This document shows, piece after piece, positions 1 to 7,041 of a stretch of 11,355 bases of DNA. The position numbers were made by a program, and so were the translations under genes. Position 1 is the first letter of the stretch; each line of letters opens with the position of its first letter. The stretch comes from Deltaproteobacteria bacterium. Its GTDB lineage: Bacteria > Desulfobacterota > Syntrophia > Syntrophales > Smithellaceae. The DNA is taken from the NCBI GenBank assembly GCA_019136325.1, contig JAGVUJ010000015.1:1-11355 (forward strand). Direction: 5' to 3'. The notes under the pieces are model-generated. The model saw only the letters and a list, made by a program, of their open reading frames with translations, ran no database searches and was not told the DNA's origin.

Positions 1-1
1 G

Positions 2-100
2 CCTGATGCCATGGTCTCGGCAACCAGGAGGCTTCATCGGTTGATCGACAAACGTTTCGCTCCAAGCCGGAGCAATGTCCGTTGTGTTGAAAAGAAATAG
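2..100 (+). CDS. possible 3' end of an unidentified upstream gene
   Basis: The frame beginning at base 2 stays open for 32 codons and ends at TAG 98-100. Its product would end with basic residues (…RLHRLIDKRF…VEKK). I do not recognise the family. Another frame stops at about base 42, so the choice of frame is weak. The only support is its position at the window edge, ahead of mutM and on the same strand, with a 75-base gap that would suit the end of a preceding gene. It could equally be non-coding. Confidence 0.25.
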   Translation, partial: PDAMVSATRRLHRLIDKRFAPSRSNVRCVEKK

Positions 101-175
101 GCAAAAGAAATTATTTTTAGTAAAAGGAAAAGCGATGGGAACGCAGAGAATGAAATATCAGCAAGGAGACACCCC

Positions 176-949
176 ATGCCGGAGTTACCTGAAGTCGAGA
201 CGTTGTGTCGGCAACTCACAAAGAAGATAAACGGGCAGAAGATATTGTCTACAGAAGTTTACGACAACAAGTTGTCCGGCGTCAAAAATTTTAAACAAGG
301 AACTGTCGTCAATATCAAACGGCAAGGGAAAACGATCTGCATAAACCTTACGGATGGTAATTCACTAGCGATACATTTGCGAATGACGGGCCGACTTTTG
401 TGGCAGGAAAGCGCGGCAAAACCAAAGTACAGCCGCTGGCGCATGCGTTTTAAGACAGGCAATGTCTTTCTCGTTGACCCAAGACGCTTTGCAACCGTCA
501 GGGTGATGAAGACAATCCGGGGTAACATTCAAAATGACTTTATTACCGGTTTTGATGAAAAGATATTTTTTGCAATTCAAGCCGGACGCAAGGTTAACAT
601 TAAGACCCTGCTGATGGATCCGAAGGCTGTTGCCGGCATCGGTAATATTTACGCCTGTGAAATTTTGAATGGCGCCGGTATATCACCGTTACGAATAGCT
701 TCATCTCTCTCCGGGCAGGAGTGGAAGAGGATATTTACCACAGCGCGAAAAATTTTAAAAAAGGGTATCGAGAAAAGAGGCACATCAATTTCGGACTGGC
801 GCGACTTGTATGGTCACCCGGGAGAAAACCAGCGCGAATTAAAAGCATACGGTCGGGAAAAGAAACGCTGCACGCTTTGCGGTGGAACGATTTGCCGCAT
901 CAAGCAGGGAGGGCGAAGCACATTTTATTGCCCCGGTTGTCAAAAATAA
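176..949 (+). CDS. mutM: formamidopyrimidine-DNA glycosylase (Fpg/MutM)
   Basis: Base-excision repair enzyme: it removes 8-oxoguanine and formamidopyrimidines from DNA and cuts the resulting abasic site by beta/delta elimination. The N-terminus MPELPEVE carries the catalytic Pro2 and Glu3. Lys52 (QGK) matches the conserved catalytic Lys, Met70 in HLRMTGRL the void-filling Met, and DPRRF (101-105) the arginine finger region. The helix-two-turn-helix core includes GIGNIYACE (154-162). A C-terminal zinc finger has Cys232/235 and Cys252/255 with the GRSTFYC strand. At 257 aa it is about 12 residues shorter than the E. coli enzyme. The loss is largely in the linker before H2TH, where the usual LGPEPL motif is not visible, although the catalytic residues are kept. 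The start is fixed by AAGGAGA at 163-169, six bases before the ATG. No clear hairpin terminator follows it. Confidence 0.95.
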   Translation: MPELPEVETLCRQLTKKINGQKILSTEVYDNKLSGVKNFKQGTVVNIKRQGKTICINLTDGNSLAIHLRMTGRLLWQESAAKPKYSRWRMRFKTGNVFLVDPRRFATVRVMKTIRGNIQNDFITGFDEKIFFAIQAGRKVNIKTLLMDPKAVAGIGNIYACEILNGAGISPLRIASSLSGQEWKRIFTTARKILKKGIEKRGTSISDWRDLYGHPGENQRELKAYGREKKRCTLCGGTICRIKQGGRSTFYCPGCQK

Positions 950-1325
950 TGTGCATGAACATATAATATAAAATCAGGGGTCGGAAATCCTTCAACAACG
1001 ATGTGTCGGTAAACGACTGGTGAAATTCACATAGATGACTTGATCAAGGATGCCATGACAAAACCAGAGCCGTTGTTGACATTGCTTTCTATCAAAAGCT
1101 GATCATCTGCTCCGGATCGTCCAACATAACATTAAATGCATTGCATGCCTCAAACCGGACATTTCATTCCCGGTCGTCAATCGCAGACATTTTTTCAGTT
1201 ATATATTTTTAATCAATGAATAAATTTGTTATGACGTTGTGTGATGTTTAATATACGATTTATCATCAGTGGATCAGCGCAATAATTATATATTCAAGTA
1301 TGAGATATTATTAATATATTTATTT
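950..1325. other. AT-rich intergenic spacer, no convincing gene
   Basis: About 375 bases between mutM and the TetR operator with no supported coding region. It contains a 9-bp inverted repeat (TCAACAACG at 992-1000 and its complement at 1071-1079, 70 bases apart). There is a short minus-strand reading at 1092-1190 interrupted by one TGA, which may be a gene relic. The last 120 bases are very A+T rich with runs of TTAATATA-like sequence and may be bent or easily melted DNA upstream of the regulator promoter. Confidence 0.5.
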
Positions 1326-1379
1326 AATATAAAACATTGTTTCAAATTATTCTTGACATTTGAAACAATGTTTTATATT
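1326..1379. promoter_or_regulatory. 22-bp-arm inverted repeat, probable double TetR operator
   Basis: Two perfectly complementary 22-base arms (1326-1347 and 1358-1379) flank a 10-base spacer. Each arm contains its own odd palindrome, AAACA-N-TGTTT (1332-1342 and 1363-1373), read as GAAACAATGTTTT on opposite strands. The two centres are 31 bp apart, about three helical turns. The site lies directly before the TetR-family gene and covers its promoter, the usual position for an autoregulatory TetR operator. The motif resembles the CAAAC/GAAAC-N(2-4)-GTTT sites described for the fatty-acid regulator PsrA. That resemblance is suggestive only. A role as an RNA hairpin is less likely because the arms lie mostly upstream of the expected transcript start. 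Confidence 0.75.
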
Positions 1380-1381
1380 TG
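1353..1381 (+). promoter_or_regulatory. sigma-70-type promoter for the TetR/acyl-CoA synthetase unit
   Basis: A perfect TTGACA box (1353-1358) sits in the spacer and first base of the right operator arm. A -10 box follows as TATATT (1374-1379, 15-bp spacing) or TATTTG (1376-1381, 17-bp spacing). Transcription would start near 1385-1390. Both boxes overlap the inverted repeat, so a bound repressor should block RNA polymerase. Confidence 0.7.
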
Positions 1382-1413
1382 TTCTGCAACCCAATCATAT
1401 GAATAAAGGTTTT

Positions 1414-2013
1414 ATGACGACAGAAAGGCCGGTAATTCCTGAAAAATTAAAAGAACGCCTTTACCCGGTGGTGTTAAAACAATTTTCCAGGAAAGATTTC
1501 CATGCTGTGAATATCCGCGACATTTCCAGGGAAAGCGGGATCAGCACCGGTACAATTTATAAATATTTTTCTTCCAAGGAAGATCTCCTTTTTTCTATTA
1601 TAGACGAAAAATTACTTGTTTTGGCATCCTTATTAAGGATGCATCTTGAAGGAACGGAAGATATCCGTGAAATGTTTCGAAAGCTTTTCTGGGTAACGAT
1701 GAATTTCTTCGATAATAATCCTGATCTGGCCGTTACTGCTTTTATAACGGTTCCGTCAAAAAGTTTCATGGCCAGCAAATCATATAAAAGAGAATCGGAA
1801 ATAGATATTCTAAATGGCGTTGTGGAAAAGGCGAAAAAACGAGGCGCTGTTATATCTGAAATTGAAAACCATTATTTCGCAGACCTTTATATGATGATTA
1901 CGCAAAGACACATACAAAACTGGTATGTTCACGGTATGAAGTGGAAACTCGCAGACTCGATAAACCAGTTCTTTGATTTCTTCTGGAAAATTGTAACGCC
2001 GATAGGTTCTTAA
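1414..2013 (+). CDS. TetR/AcrR-family transcriptional regulator
   Basis: DNA-binding repressor-type protein of 199 aa. Residues about 10-60 form the TetR helix-turn-helix domain, with the recognisable NIRDISRESGISTGTIYKYF followed by SKEDLL. The rest is a helical ligand-binding and dimerisation domain with no assignable ligand from sequence. I chose ATG 1414 because AAAGG (1405-1409) lies just upstream, although the spacing is short at four bases. ATG 1399 is an alternative without a ribosome site. A TTG at 1360 falls inside the operator and promoter and would precede the transcript start. The gene is 46 bases upstream of the acyl-CoA synthetase and very likely co-transcribed with it, so the ligand is probably an acyl-CoA, fatty or aromatic acid (inference). 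The inverted repeat at 1326-1379 suggests autoregulation. Confidence 0.88.
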   Translation: MTTERPVIPEKLKERLYPVVLKQFSRKDFHAVNIRDISRESGISTGTIYKYFSSKEDLLFSIIDEKLLVLASLLRMHLEGTEDIREMFRKLFWVTMNFFDNNPDLAVTAFITVPSKSFMASKSYKRESEIDILNGVVEKAKKRGAVISEIENHYFADLYMMITQRHIQNWYVHGMKWKLADSINQFFDFFWKIVTPIGS

Positions 2014-2059
2014 TAACATTAATGAAAATATAATAATCATCTGTTGATATGGGGGGATC

Positions 2060-4237
2060 ATGGCAAAAATTGATATTATCGAAAAAGCAAAAGCTGAAAA
2101 AAGAAATACATTAACCGAGGCGGAATCAAAGGAGGTATTGAAACACTATGGTGTTCCTGTCGTGGTTGAAAAAGTCGTCAAAACCATAGAAGAAGCTCTG
2201 ACCACAGCAGAAAACATAAAATACCCTGTTGTTGTGAAGGGATTGGGATCAAAACTTACACATAAAACAGAAAAAGGGCTGGTCAAACTGAATCTGAAAA
2301 ACAAAGAAGATGTTCAATCCGCATCCTTATATATAAAGGAAGCGGCCGGAAAGGACTTGGAAGGCTTTTTGGTTCAGCCGATGCTGGATGGCAAGAGAGA
2401 ATTTGTTGCCGGACTTTTTCGGGATGAGCAATTTGGACCGACGGTAATGTTTGGCTTGGGAGGAATTTTTACAGAAGCACTCGGTGATGTTGTTTTTCGC
2501 GTCGCACCTTTTGATGAAAAAGAAGCGCTGAAAATGATTAATGAGTTAAAGACGCGGAAACTGCTCGGATCTTTTCGGGGAGAAAACGCTCCGGATAAAG
2601 ATGCTCTCGTAAAAACATTGGTCGGTTTGTCACGTATCGGTTTGGAAATGCCGGAAATCAAGGAAATAGATATTAATCCGTTGTTAGTTTCTGCAGACGG
2701 TAAAGTTACCGCCGTTGATGCGTTAATCGTTTTAGGTAAACCTGCGGAGAAGAAAGAACTGGGTCGACAAGTCGATTTAAAACATATCTGGAAATTATTC
2801 CATCCCAGATCGATTGCCTTTGTGGGCGCTTCTTCGACCATCAGCAAATGGGGACATATCATGTATGCCGGTGTTATTGCGGGGAAATATCAGGGAGCCG
2901 TATATCTCGTTAACGCCACAGGAGGAGAGATCGCCGGCAGAAAGGTTTATACGTCGGTCACGGAAATTCCCGATCCCGTTGATCTTGCCGTGGTTACCGT
3001 TCCTGCTGATAAGATTTTATCTCTGATTCCGCAATTTAAGGAAAAAGGCATAAAGAATGTTTTAATTATTACCTCCGGGTTCAGTGAAGTGGGTTCCGAA
3101 GGGAAGATTCTGGAAGAAGAACTGGTGGAAAAGGCGCGTGAGGCCGGAATAGTTATTATCGGTCCAAATACGATGGGCATCTGCAATCCTTATATATCAT
3201 TTTATTGTATAGGGTCTCATGTGCGCCCGCCCGCGGGAGGGACCTCATTGCTGGCTCAATCCGGTAATCTGGGAACGCAATTGCTGGCTTTTGCTGCAAA
3301 AGAGGATATTGGAATAAGAGCCTATTGCGGTTCCGGAAACGAAGCCATGCTGACCATTGAAGACTATATGGATGGATTTGAAGTTGATGAGAAAACAAAA
3401 AACGTTGTCTTATATATTGAAAGCATCAAAAACGGCCAAAGATTTTTAGAAACCGCCAGGCGTGTCGGCAAGCATAAACCGGTGATTGTTTTAAAGGGAG
3501 GACGTACAAAAGCTGGTTCCAGCGCTGCAGCGAGTCACACCGGAGCCATGGCTTCCGATATAAAAGTGTTCACGGCCGCCTGCAAACAGGCCGGCATCAT
3601 CCAAGCCGAAAGTCCGATGGATTTACTCGACCTTTCAGCGGCATTCTCTTCATTGCCGTTGCCGAAAGGAAGCAATGTCGCTCTTTTAACTTTGGGAGGA
3701 GGATGGGGCGTCGTGGCATCCGATCTATGCGAGGAAAACGGTTTGACTGTGCCCAGATTATCAGAGGATGTAATTTCTAAGATTAATCCATTGCTGCCTA
3801 CTTTCTGGAGCCATGCAAATCCGGTAGATGTCGTCGGGGATATGAATACTGAAACCTATATGAAAATTCTGGAAGAGCTTAGCCGGTGGCCGGGATGTGA
3901 TGCCATTATCCACATGGGCATCATCGGCAGAAAGGTGATGATAAGATCTATCATGGAATCCACCGTCGCGGTAGATAATAAATACGACTCCAATTTTGTA
4001 GAAGGTTCTTTGCTATATGTTGAGAGCTTCGAAAAACAGACCGTGGAACAAACGGTAAAATTAATGGAAAAATACAACAAGCCGATTATAGGAGTTTACT
4101 TGTTGAGCGATGATAAAACGCAAACGGTTACTGATGTGAATGGCTGCACGTATAAAGGAGTCAATTTCATTACTCCGGAGAAAGCGGTTAAATCACTGGC
4201 CAAGATGAATCAATATTCGCAATGGTTGAATGGTTAA
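2060..4237 (+). CDS. NDP-forming acyl-CoA synthetase, fused beta-alpha subunits (ADP-forming acetyl-CoA synthetase family)
   Basis: Family enzymes interconvert acyl-CoA + ADP + Pi with acid + ATP + CoA, either conserving energy from acyl-CoA or activating acids. Of 725 aa, residues about 15-225 are the ATP-grasp (beta) domain, with His68 in LTHKTEKG, FGLGGIFTEALGD (131-143) and EIDINPL (202-208). Residues about 240-365 form the CoA-binding Rossmann domain (SIAFVGAS), followed by the ligase domains, with AQSGNLG (399-405) and the phospho-accepting His493 in AASHTGAMA. Both histidines used for phosphoryl transfer in characterised archaeal enzymes therefore appear present. The C-terminal part (about 535-725) continues the succinyl-CoA ligase-like fold. 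The ATP-grasp half comes first, the reverse of the Pat/AcdA-type alpha-beta fusions. A purine-rich GGGGGGA directly precedes ATG 2060. The substrate cannot be told from sequence. The gene forms a unit with the TetR gene and ends at the bidirectional terminator. Confidence 0.9.
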   Translation: MAKIDIIEKAKAEKRNTLTEAESKEVLKHYGVPVVVEKVVKTIEEALTTAENIKYPVVVKGLGSKLTHKTEKGLVKLNLKNKEDVQSASLYIKEAAGKDLEGFLVQPMLDGKREFVAGLFRDEQFGPTVMFGLGGIFTEALGDVVFRVAPFDEKEALKMINELKTRKLLGSFRGENAPDKDALVKTLVGLSRIGLEMPEIKEIDINPLLVSADGKVTAVDALIVLGKPAEKKELGRQVDLKHIWKLFHPRSIAFVGASSTISKWGHIMYAGVIAGKYQGAVYLVNATGGEIAGRKVYTSVTEIPDPVDLAVVTVPADKILSLIPQFKEKGIKNVLIITSGFSEVGSEGKILEEELVEKAREAGIVIIGPNTMGICNPYISFYCIGSHVRPPAGGTSLLAQSGNLGTQLLAFAAKEDIGIRAYCGSGNEAMLTIEDYMDGFEVDEKTKNVVLYIESIKNGQRFLETARRVGKHKPVIVLKGGRTKAGSSAAASHTGAMASDIKVFTAACKQAGIIQAESPMDLLDLSAAFSSLPLPKGSNVALLTLGGGWGVVASDLCEENGLTVPRLSEDVISKINPLLPTFWSHANPVDVVGDMNTETYMKILEELSRWPGCDAIIHMGIIGRKVMIRSIMESTVAVDNKYDSNFVEGSLLYVESFEKQTVEQTVKLMEKYNKPIIGVYLLSDDKTQTVTDVNGCTYKGVNFITPEKAVKSLAKMNQYSQWLNG

Positions 4238-4253
4238 CCGTTCTTTAATCAGA

Positions 4254-4273
4254 AATGTTTCACGTGAAACATT
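4254..4273. other. parS: parS centromere-like site (ParB/Spo0J binding)
   Basis: A perfect 20-bp palindrome, AATGTTTCACGTGAAACATT, whose inner 16 bases (4256-4271) equal the conserved bacterial parS sequence TGTTTCACGTGAAACA. parS binds ParB, which loads and spreads as a CTP clamp and recruits SMC for chromosome segregation. These sites usually cluster near the replication origin. It starts 16 bases after the acyl-CoA synthetase stop, in a convergent intergenic region, with no parA or parB in the window. An exact 16-base match by chance in 11 kb is very unlikely. It is not part of the terminator downstream. Confidence 0.92.
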
Positions 4274-4422
4274 CTAACGCACATCATCTTTAGAAGCGAA
4301 TAGCCTGATGATACAGGGAAGGGGATATGGGGTTTCCTCAAATACGCCTGGAATGGGTGATTGAGTTATTCCTTAGGTATCAACTGCATCATTAAGATGA
4401 TATGCAATTGAGAGAGTATTGC

Positions 4423-4466
4423 AAATAAAAAAAAGACAGGCGGATTGGCCTGTCTTTTTTTTATTT
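4423..4466. terminator. symmetric bidirectional intrinsic terminator
   Basis: A 19-bp perfect stem (4423-4441 with 4448-4466) and a six-base loop GGATTG. The GC core GACAGGC/GCCTGTC is flanked by A8 on one side and T8 on the other, so transcripts from either strand end in a U tract. It sits between the convergent acyl-CoA synthetase and degP genes and should serve both. Confidence 0.92.
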
Positions 4467-4479
4467 TATAACGTATATG

Positions 4480-5940
4480 CTATTCCATGCTCATCCCGAC
4501 GAAGAAATTTGCATTTCCCCGCTTGACCAAGAGAATTGCATTTTTCTTTTCGGCGGCCTTTCCTATTTCTGTTAAATATTGTTTGAAGGATAATATTTTC
4601 ACTTTGTTGACCTGGACAATGATATCATGCGCTTGGATTCCAACGTTATCCGCCGGACTGCCCTCGTCCACATCAGTGACTATTACGCCCATATTTTGAG
4701 CAATTCCCAGTTGCTTAGCCATATCTTTTGTTATTTCCTGAACATGGATACCAAAATACCCCCCTGTTTTTTGAGACAAAACCATTTCCGGTTTGTCTTT
4801 TCGTTCCGCAACGATGATCTGAAAAACCATTTCTTTACCGTCACGAACGACTTTGATAATAGCTTTTTCTCCCACATGCAGACCGGCAGTGGTGATCAGC
4901 AGTTCATGCGTATCTTTGATGCTTTTCCCGTTAATTTCTGTAATAATATCGCCAACTTTAATTCCAGCCCGATCTGCCGGGTCACCTTTAAAAACATCGG
5001 AGATCAACACACCGTTCTTGTTTTTATAATTCATGCTTTTTGCAATGTCGTCAGAAATATTCTGGATCGATACACCTAACCATCCGCGGGTAACTTTCCC
5101 TTTTGTTTTTAAATCATTCAAAATGTTTTTGGCCATGTTGATGGGAATAGCGAAACCAATACCCTGGCCCTGGGCAACAATAGCCGTATTGATACCGATG
5201 ACTTTCCCCTGCATATTGAATAATGGTCCTCCGCTGTTACCGGGATTAATGGAAGCGTCTGTTTGGATGAAATTATCATAAGCTCCCGCACCGATAACGC
5301 GACCTTTGGCGCTAACAATGCCTGCGGTGACGGTTTGTTCAAGACCAAACGGATTGCCGATCGCAATAACCCATTCCCCGACTTTTACCGCATCCGAGTC
5401 TCCTATATCCACTATGGGCAGACCATTATCAGGTTTGATTTTTATTAAAGCGATGTCCGTTTTTGCATCCGTGCCGATAATTTTTGCTTCGTATTCTTTC
5501 CCATCGGATATTTTTACAAGAATTTTATCAGTGTTTTCAACAACATGATTATTGGTAAAAATATATCCATCGTTGCTGATTATAAATCCCGATCCAAGAC
5601 TTCTTTGTTTGAAATCACGTTCGGGAATATCACCGAAAAAACGTTCAAAGAAATCATCTCCAAAAGGTCCGCCGAAAGGTGATCGGCCAAACGGTGAACC
5701 GAGGCTTCTCCCTTTTAATACTTTTGTTGTGCTGATATTTACAACAGCCGGCTTGACGCGTTCTGCAAGATCGGAAAAAGAACCCGGCGTTATTCCTTCA
5801 ATGGCGGACGCAGTCGGGATTTCCGGGGCTCCCGAAGCCAGAAATGACGATCTTAATACCTCTACAAAAGACACAATAAAAAAGGCGATTAAAAACGCCA
5901 TTAAAAACATAAAGAATGTTTTTCTGTTTTTGTTTTCCAT
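4480..5940 (-). CDS. degP: DegP/HtrA-family periplasmic serine protease with two PDZ domains
   Basis: Envelope quality-control protease and chaperone acting on misfolded periplasmic proteins. The 486-aa product opens with a short basic stretch and a hydrophobic segment (about 9-28), a signal peptide or membrane anchor. The trypsin-like domain spans about 55-280 with the triad His132 (TNNHVVEN), Asp162 (KTDIALIK) and Ser236 (NPGNSGGPL). Before it, residues about 79-105 form a Gly/Phe/Pro-rich loop ending in FFERFFGD, comparable to the LA loop of this family. PDZ1 covers about 286-380 with GWLGV, and PDZ2 about 394-480. The length and two-PDZ layout fit DegP/DegQ/MucD and not single-PDZ DegS; the exact paralogue is uncertain. 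The start is supported by GGAGGT at 5951-5956, ten bases upstream. It is a single gene with its own promoter at 6014-6041 and ends at the shared terminator. Confidence 0.93.
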   Translation of the reverse strand: MENKNRKTFFMFLMAFLIAFFIVSFVEVLRSSFLASGAPEIPTASAIEGITPGSFSDLAERVKPAVVNISTTKVLKGRSLGSPFGRSPFGGPFGDDFFERFFGDIPERDFKQRSLGSGFIISNDGYIFTNNHVVENTDKILVKISDGKEYEAKIIGTDAKTDIALIKIKPDNGLPIVDIGDSDAVKVGEWVIAIGNPFGLEQTVTAGIVSAKGRVIGAGAYDNFIQTDASINPGNSGGPLFNMQGKVIGINTAIVAQGQGIGFAIPINMAKNILNDLKTKGKVTRGWLGVSIQNISDDIAKSMNYKNKNGVLISDVFKGDPADRAGIKVGDIITEINGKSIKDTHELLITTAGLHVGEKAIIKVVRDGKEMVFQIIVAERKDKPEMVLSQKTGGYFGIHVQEITKDMAKQLGIAQNMGVIVTDVDEGSPADNVGIQAHDIIVQVNKVKILSFKQYLTEIGKAAEKKNAILLVKRGNANFFVGMSME

Positions 5941-6013
5941 ATTAATTTAAACCTCCGTTATGATTAATATAGTAGTATTGTTGAGTGTTTCAAAAATTAG
6001 TTATTATTATTAG

Positions 6014-6041
6014 AATATAACTGCTACCCTGCATTTGTCAA
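6014..6041 (-). promoter_or_regulatory. sigma-70-type promoter for degP
   Basis: On the minus strand, TTGACA (6036-6041) is followed after 16 bases by TATATT (6014-6019). This leaves an untranslated leader of roughly 65 bases before the degP ATG at 5940. I saw no clear sigma-E or CpxR-type stress site, so stress control is not evident from sequence. Confidence 0.65.
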
Positions 6042-6231
6042 TGAAATATTGTTCAGACAATAAGCTTGAACATGATGATATTGTACGTGATCTTTCATCA
6101 GACTCGAATTGTTTTCCGTACCGGCGACAATGGATTGTGATAGAAAAAAGGATTTTTTAAAAATTTGATTTATCTGAAAATTATCGGGAACCGGAATTTT
6201 CCACAGAGACATCTATTTGATAAGCAAATCC

Positions 6232-6260
6232 TTGACAGTAAAACTCAAAAATAATATAAG
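6232..6260 (+). promoter_or_regulatory. promoter for tRNA-Leu
   Basis: TTGACA (6232-6237) is followed after 17 bases by TATAAG (6255-6260), about 31 bases before the mature tRNA 5' end. A GC-rich GCCTAGCCGGCC stretch follows the -10 box, which might act as a discriminator under growth-rate control (inference). Confidence 0.65.
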
Positions 6261-6291
6261 CCTAGCCGGCCTTCGTATTCTTTATTTTCAC

Positions 6292-6379
6292 GCCTGGGTG
6301 GCGGAACTGGTAGACGCAAGGGACTTAAAATCCCTCGGTCCTTGAGGCTGTGCGGGTTCAATTCCCGCCCCAGGCACCA
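6292..6379 (+). tRNA. tRNA-Leu (anticodon UAA)
   Basis: An 88-base type II tRNA with encoded CCA. The acceptor stem is GCCTGGG (6292-6298) with CCCAGGC (6369-6375), followed by ACCA. The anticodon stem is AGGGA/TCCCT around loop CTTAAAA, with anticodon TAA at 6326-6328, decoding UUA and UUG. A long variable arm, expected for tRNA-Leu, follows. The T arm is GCGGG-TTCAATT-CCCGC. It stands alone with its own promoter. No strong GC hairpin terminator follows; only a weak AAGGATT/AATCCTT pairing (6409-6445) is visible. Confidence 0.96.
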
Positions 6380-6799
6380 AATCACTTTTTAATACCCCCC
6401 TGCTTTTTAAGGATTAAAAAAAACTTTTTCATCAAAAAAATCCTTTAACAACGGATCGATCATGCAACATCGGATAATCATGCTGTGCAGATCAGTAAAA
6501 TGGTGGAAATATTTTTTTGATGTCGATCAGTTTTTTCTTTCAGGAAAATAAGGGGTAAAGCCCGGAATGTAGATAAGCGCTATCGTTTAATTGATAAAAG
6601 AGCTCTAAGTCCAAACTTCATGAGCGGTCTGATAATAGGAAAAAAATATAAAAACTAAATGTCACACAGTAACAGACCGCACAATAAAGATGCAAATGCA
6701 AGCATTGATAAAACATCAAATATCTTTTCGGTTTGCCTAACGATACAATCAATAATGTACGAGAGGTCATGATGTTGGTTGATACACAAACGGTGTCAC
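6380..6799. other. gap between convergent tRNA genes, no recognised gene
   Basis: About 420 AT-rich bases. The only coding-like reading on the minus strand runs out of the tRNA-Glu sequence and is an artefact. Weak structure includes AAGGATT/AATCCTT (6409-6415 with 6439-6445), which could end tRNA-Leu transcription. There is also an 8-bp GC-rich inverted repeat, GCGGTCTG (6624-6631) with CAGACCGC (6673-6680), around a 41-base A/T-rich loop. No promoter of good quality was seen inside it. Confidence 0.5.
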
Positions 6800-6874
6800 T
6801 GGTAGTCCCACGGGGACTTGAACCCCGGTTTCCGGCGTGAGAGGCCAGCGTCCTAACCACTAGACGATGGGACC
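6800..6874 (-). tRNA. tRNA-Glu (anticodon CUC)
   Basis: A 75-base tRNA with encoded CCA. The acceptor is GGTCCCA with TGGGACT, including a G1-U72 wobble, then discriminator A. The D arm contains GTCTAGTGGTTAGGAC. The anticodon stem CTGGC/GCCGG holds one U-G pair around loop CTCTCAC, with anticodon CTC at 6839-6841, decoding GAG. The T arm is CGGGG-TTCAAGT-CCCCG. It lies 167 bases downstream of gltX, which encodes its own charging enzyme, on the same strand. No strong terminator is visible between them, so read-through from gltX is possible in addition to the tRNA's own promoter. Confidence 0.95.
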
Positions 6875-6966
6875 AGTTATGATGCGCCTGGATGGGAATA
6901 AATTCAATAGCTTCAGTTGAATGATTCCGGCGGTAAGCTTGTTTCCACGCGCTGTCGAGCGTAAAG

Positions 6967-6995
6967 TATCTATTGAATCAGCCGGTAAAAGTCAA
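6967..6995 (-). promoter_or_regulatory. candidate promoter for tRNA-Glu
   Basis: On the minus strand, TTGACT (6990-6995) is followed after 17 bases by TAGATA (6967-6972). It lies between gltX and tRNA-Glu, giving a leader of about 85 bases before the mature tRNA. A 9-bp inverted repeat, CTATTGAAT at 6970-6978 and its complement at 6902-6910, brackets that leader and could fold the precursor. Confidence 0.5.
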
Positions 6996-7041
6996 GGTAA
7001 AATTGGATTTATCCCAGACGAACCTAAGACCGGAAAATAAT

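Noticed and set aside
135..230. Short frame from ATG 135 overlapping mutM
   Set aside because: About 31 codons, out of frame with the well-supported mutM start, with no recognisable product.
1326..1379. The TGTTTCA and TGAAACA halves in the TetR operator as a second parS
   Set aside because: The halves are split by more than 10 bases and the central CACGTG is missing, so ParB would not be expected to bind.
1360..1413. 18-codon N-terminal extension of the TetR regulator from a TTG
   Set aside because: It lies within the operator and promoter, upstream of the likely transcript start.
4627..5079. 150-codon plus-strand frame inside degP
   Set aside because: It is the antisense shadow of the PDZ region of degP and has no protein-like motifs or ribosome site.
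6197..6205. TTTTCCACA, matching the relaxed DnaA-box consensus
   Set aside because: A single relaxed match is expected by chance in a window of this size, and no cluster of boxes or AT-rich unwinding element with it was seen.
6618..6860. 80-codon minus-strand reading frame
   Set aside because: It begins inside tRNA-Glu and its GNRGSSPRGT-type peptide is the known artefact of translating a tRNA T arm.
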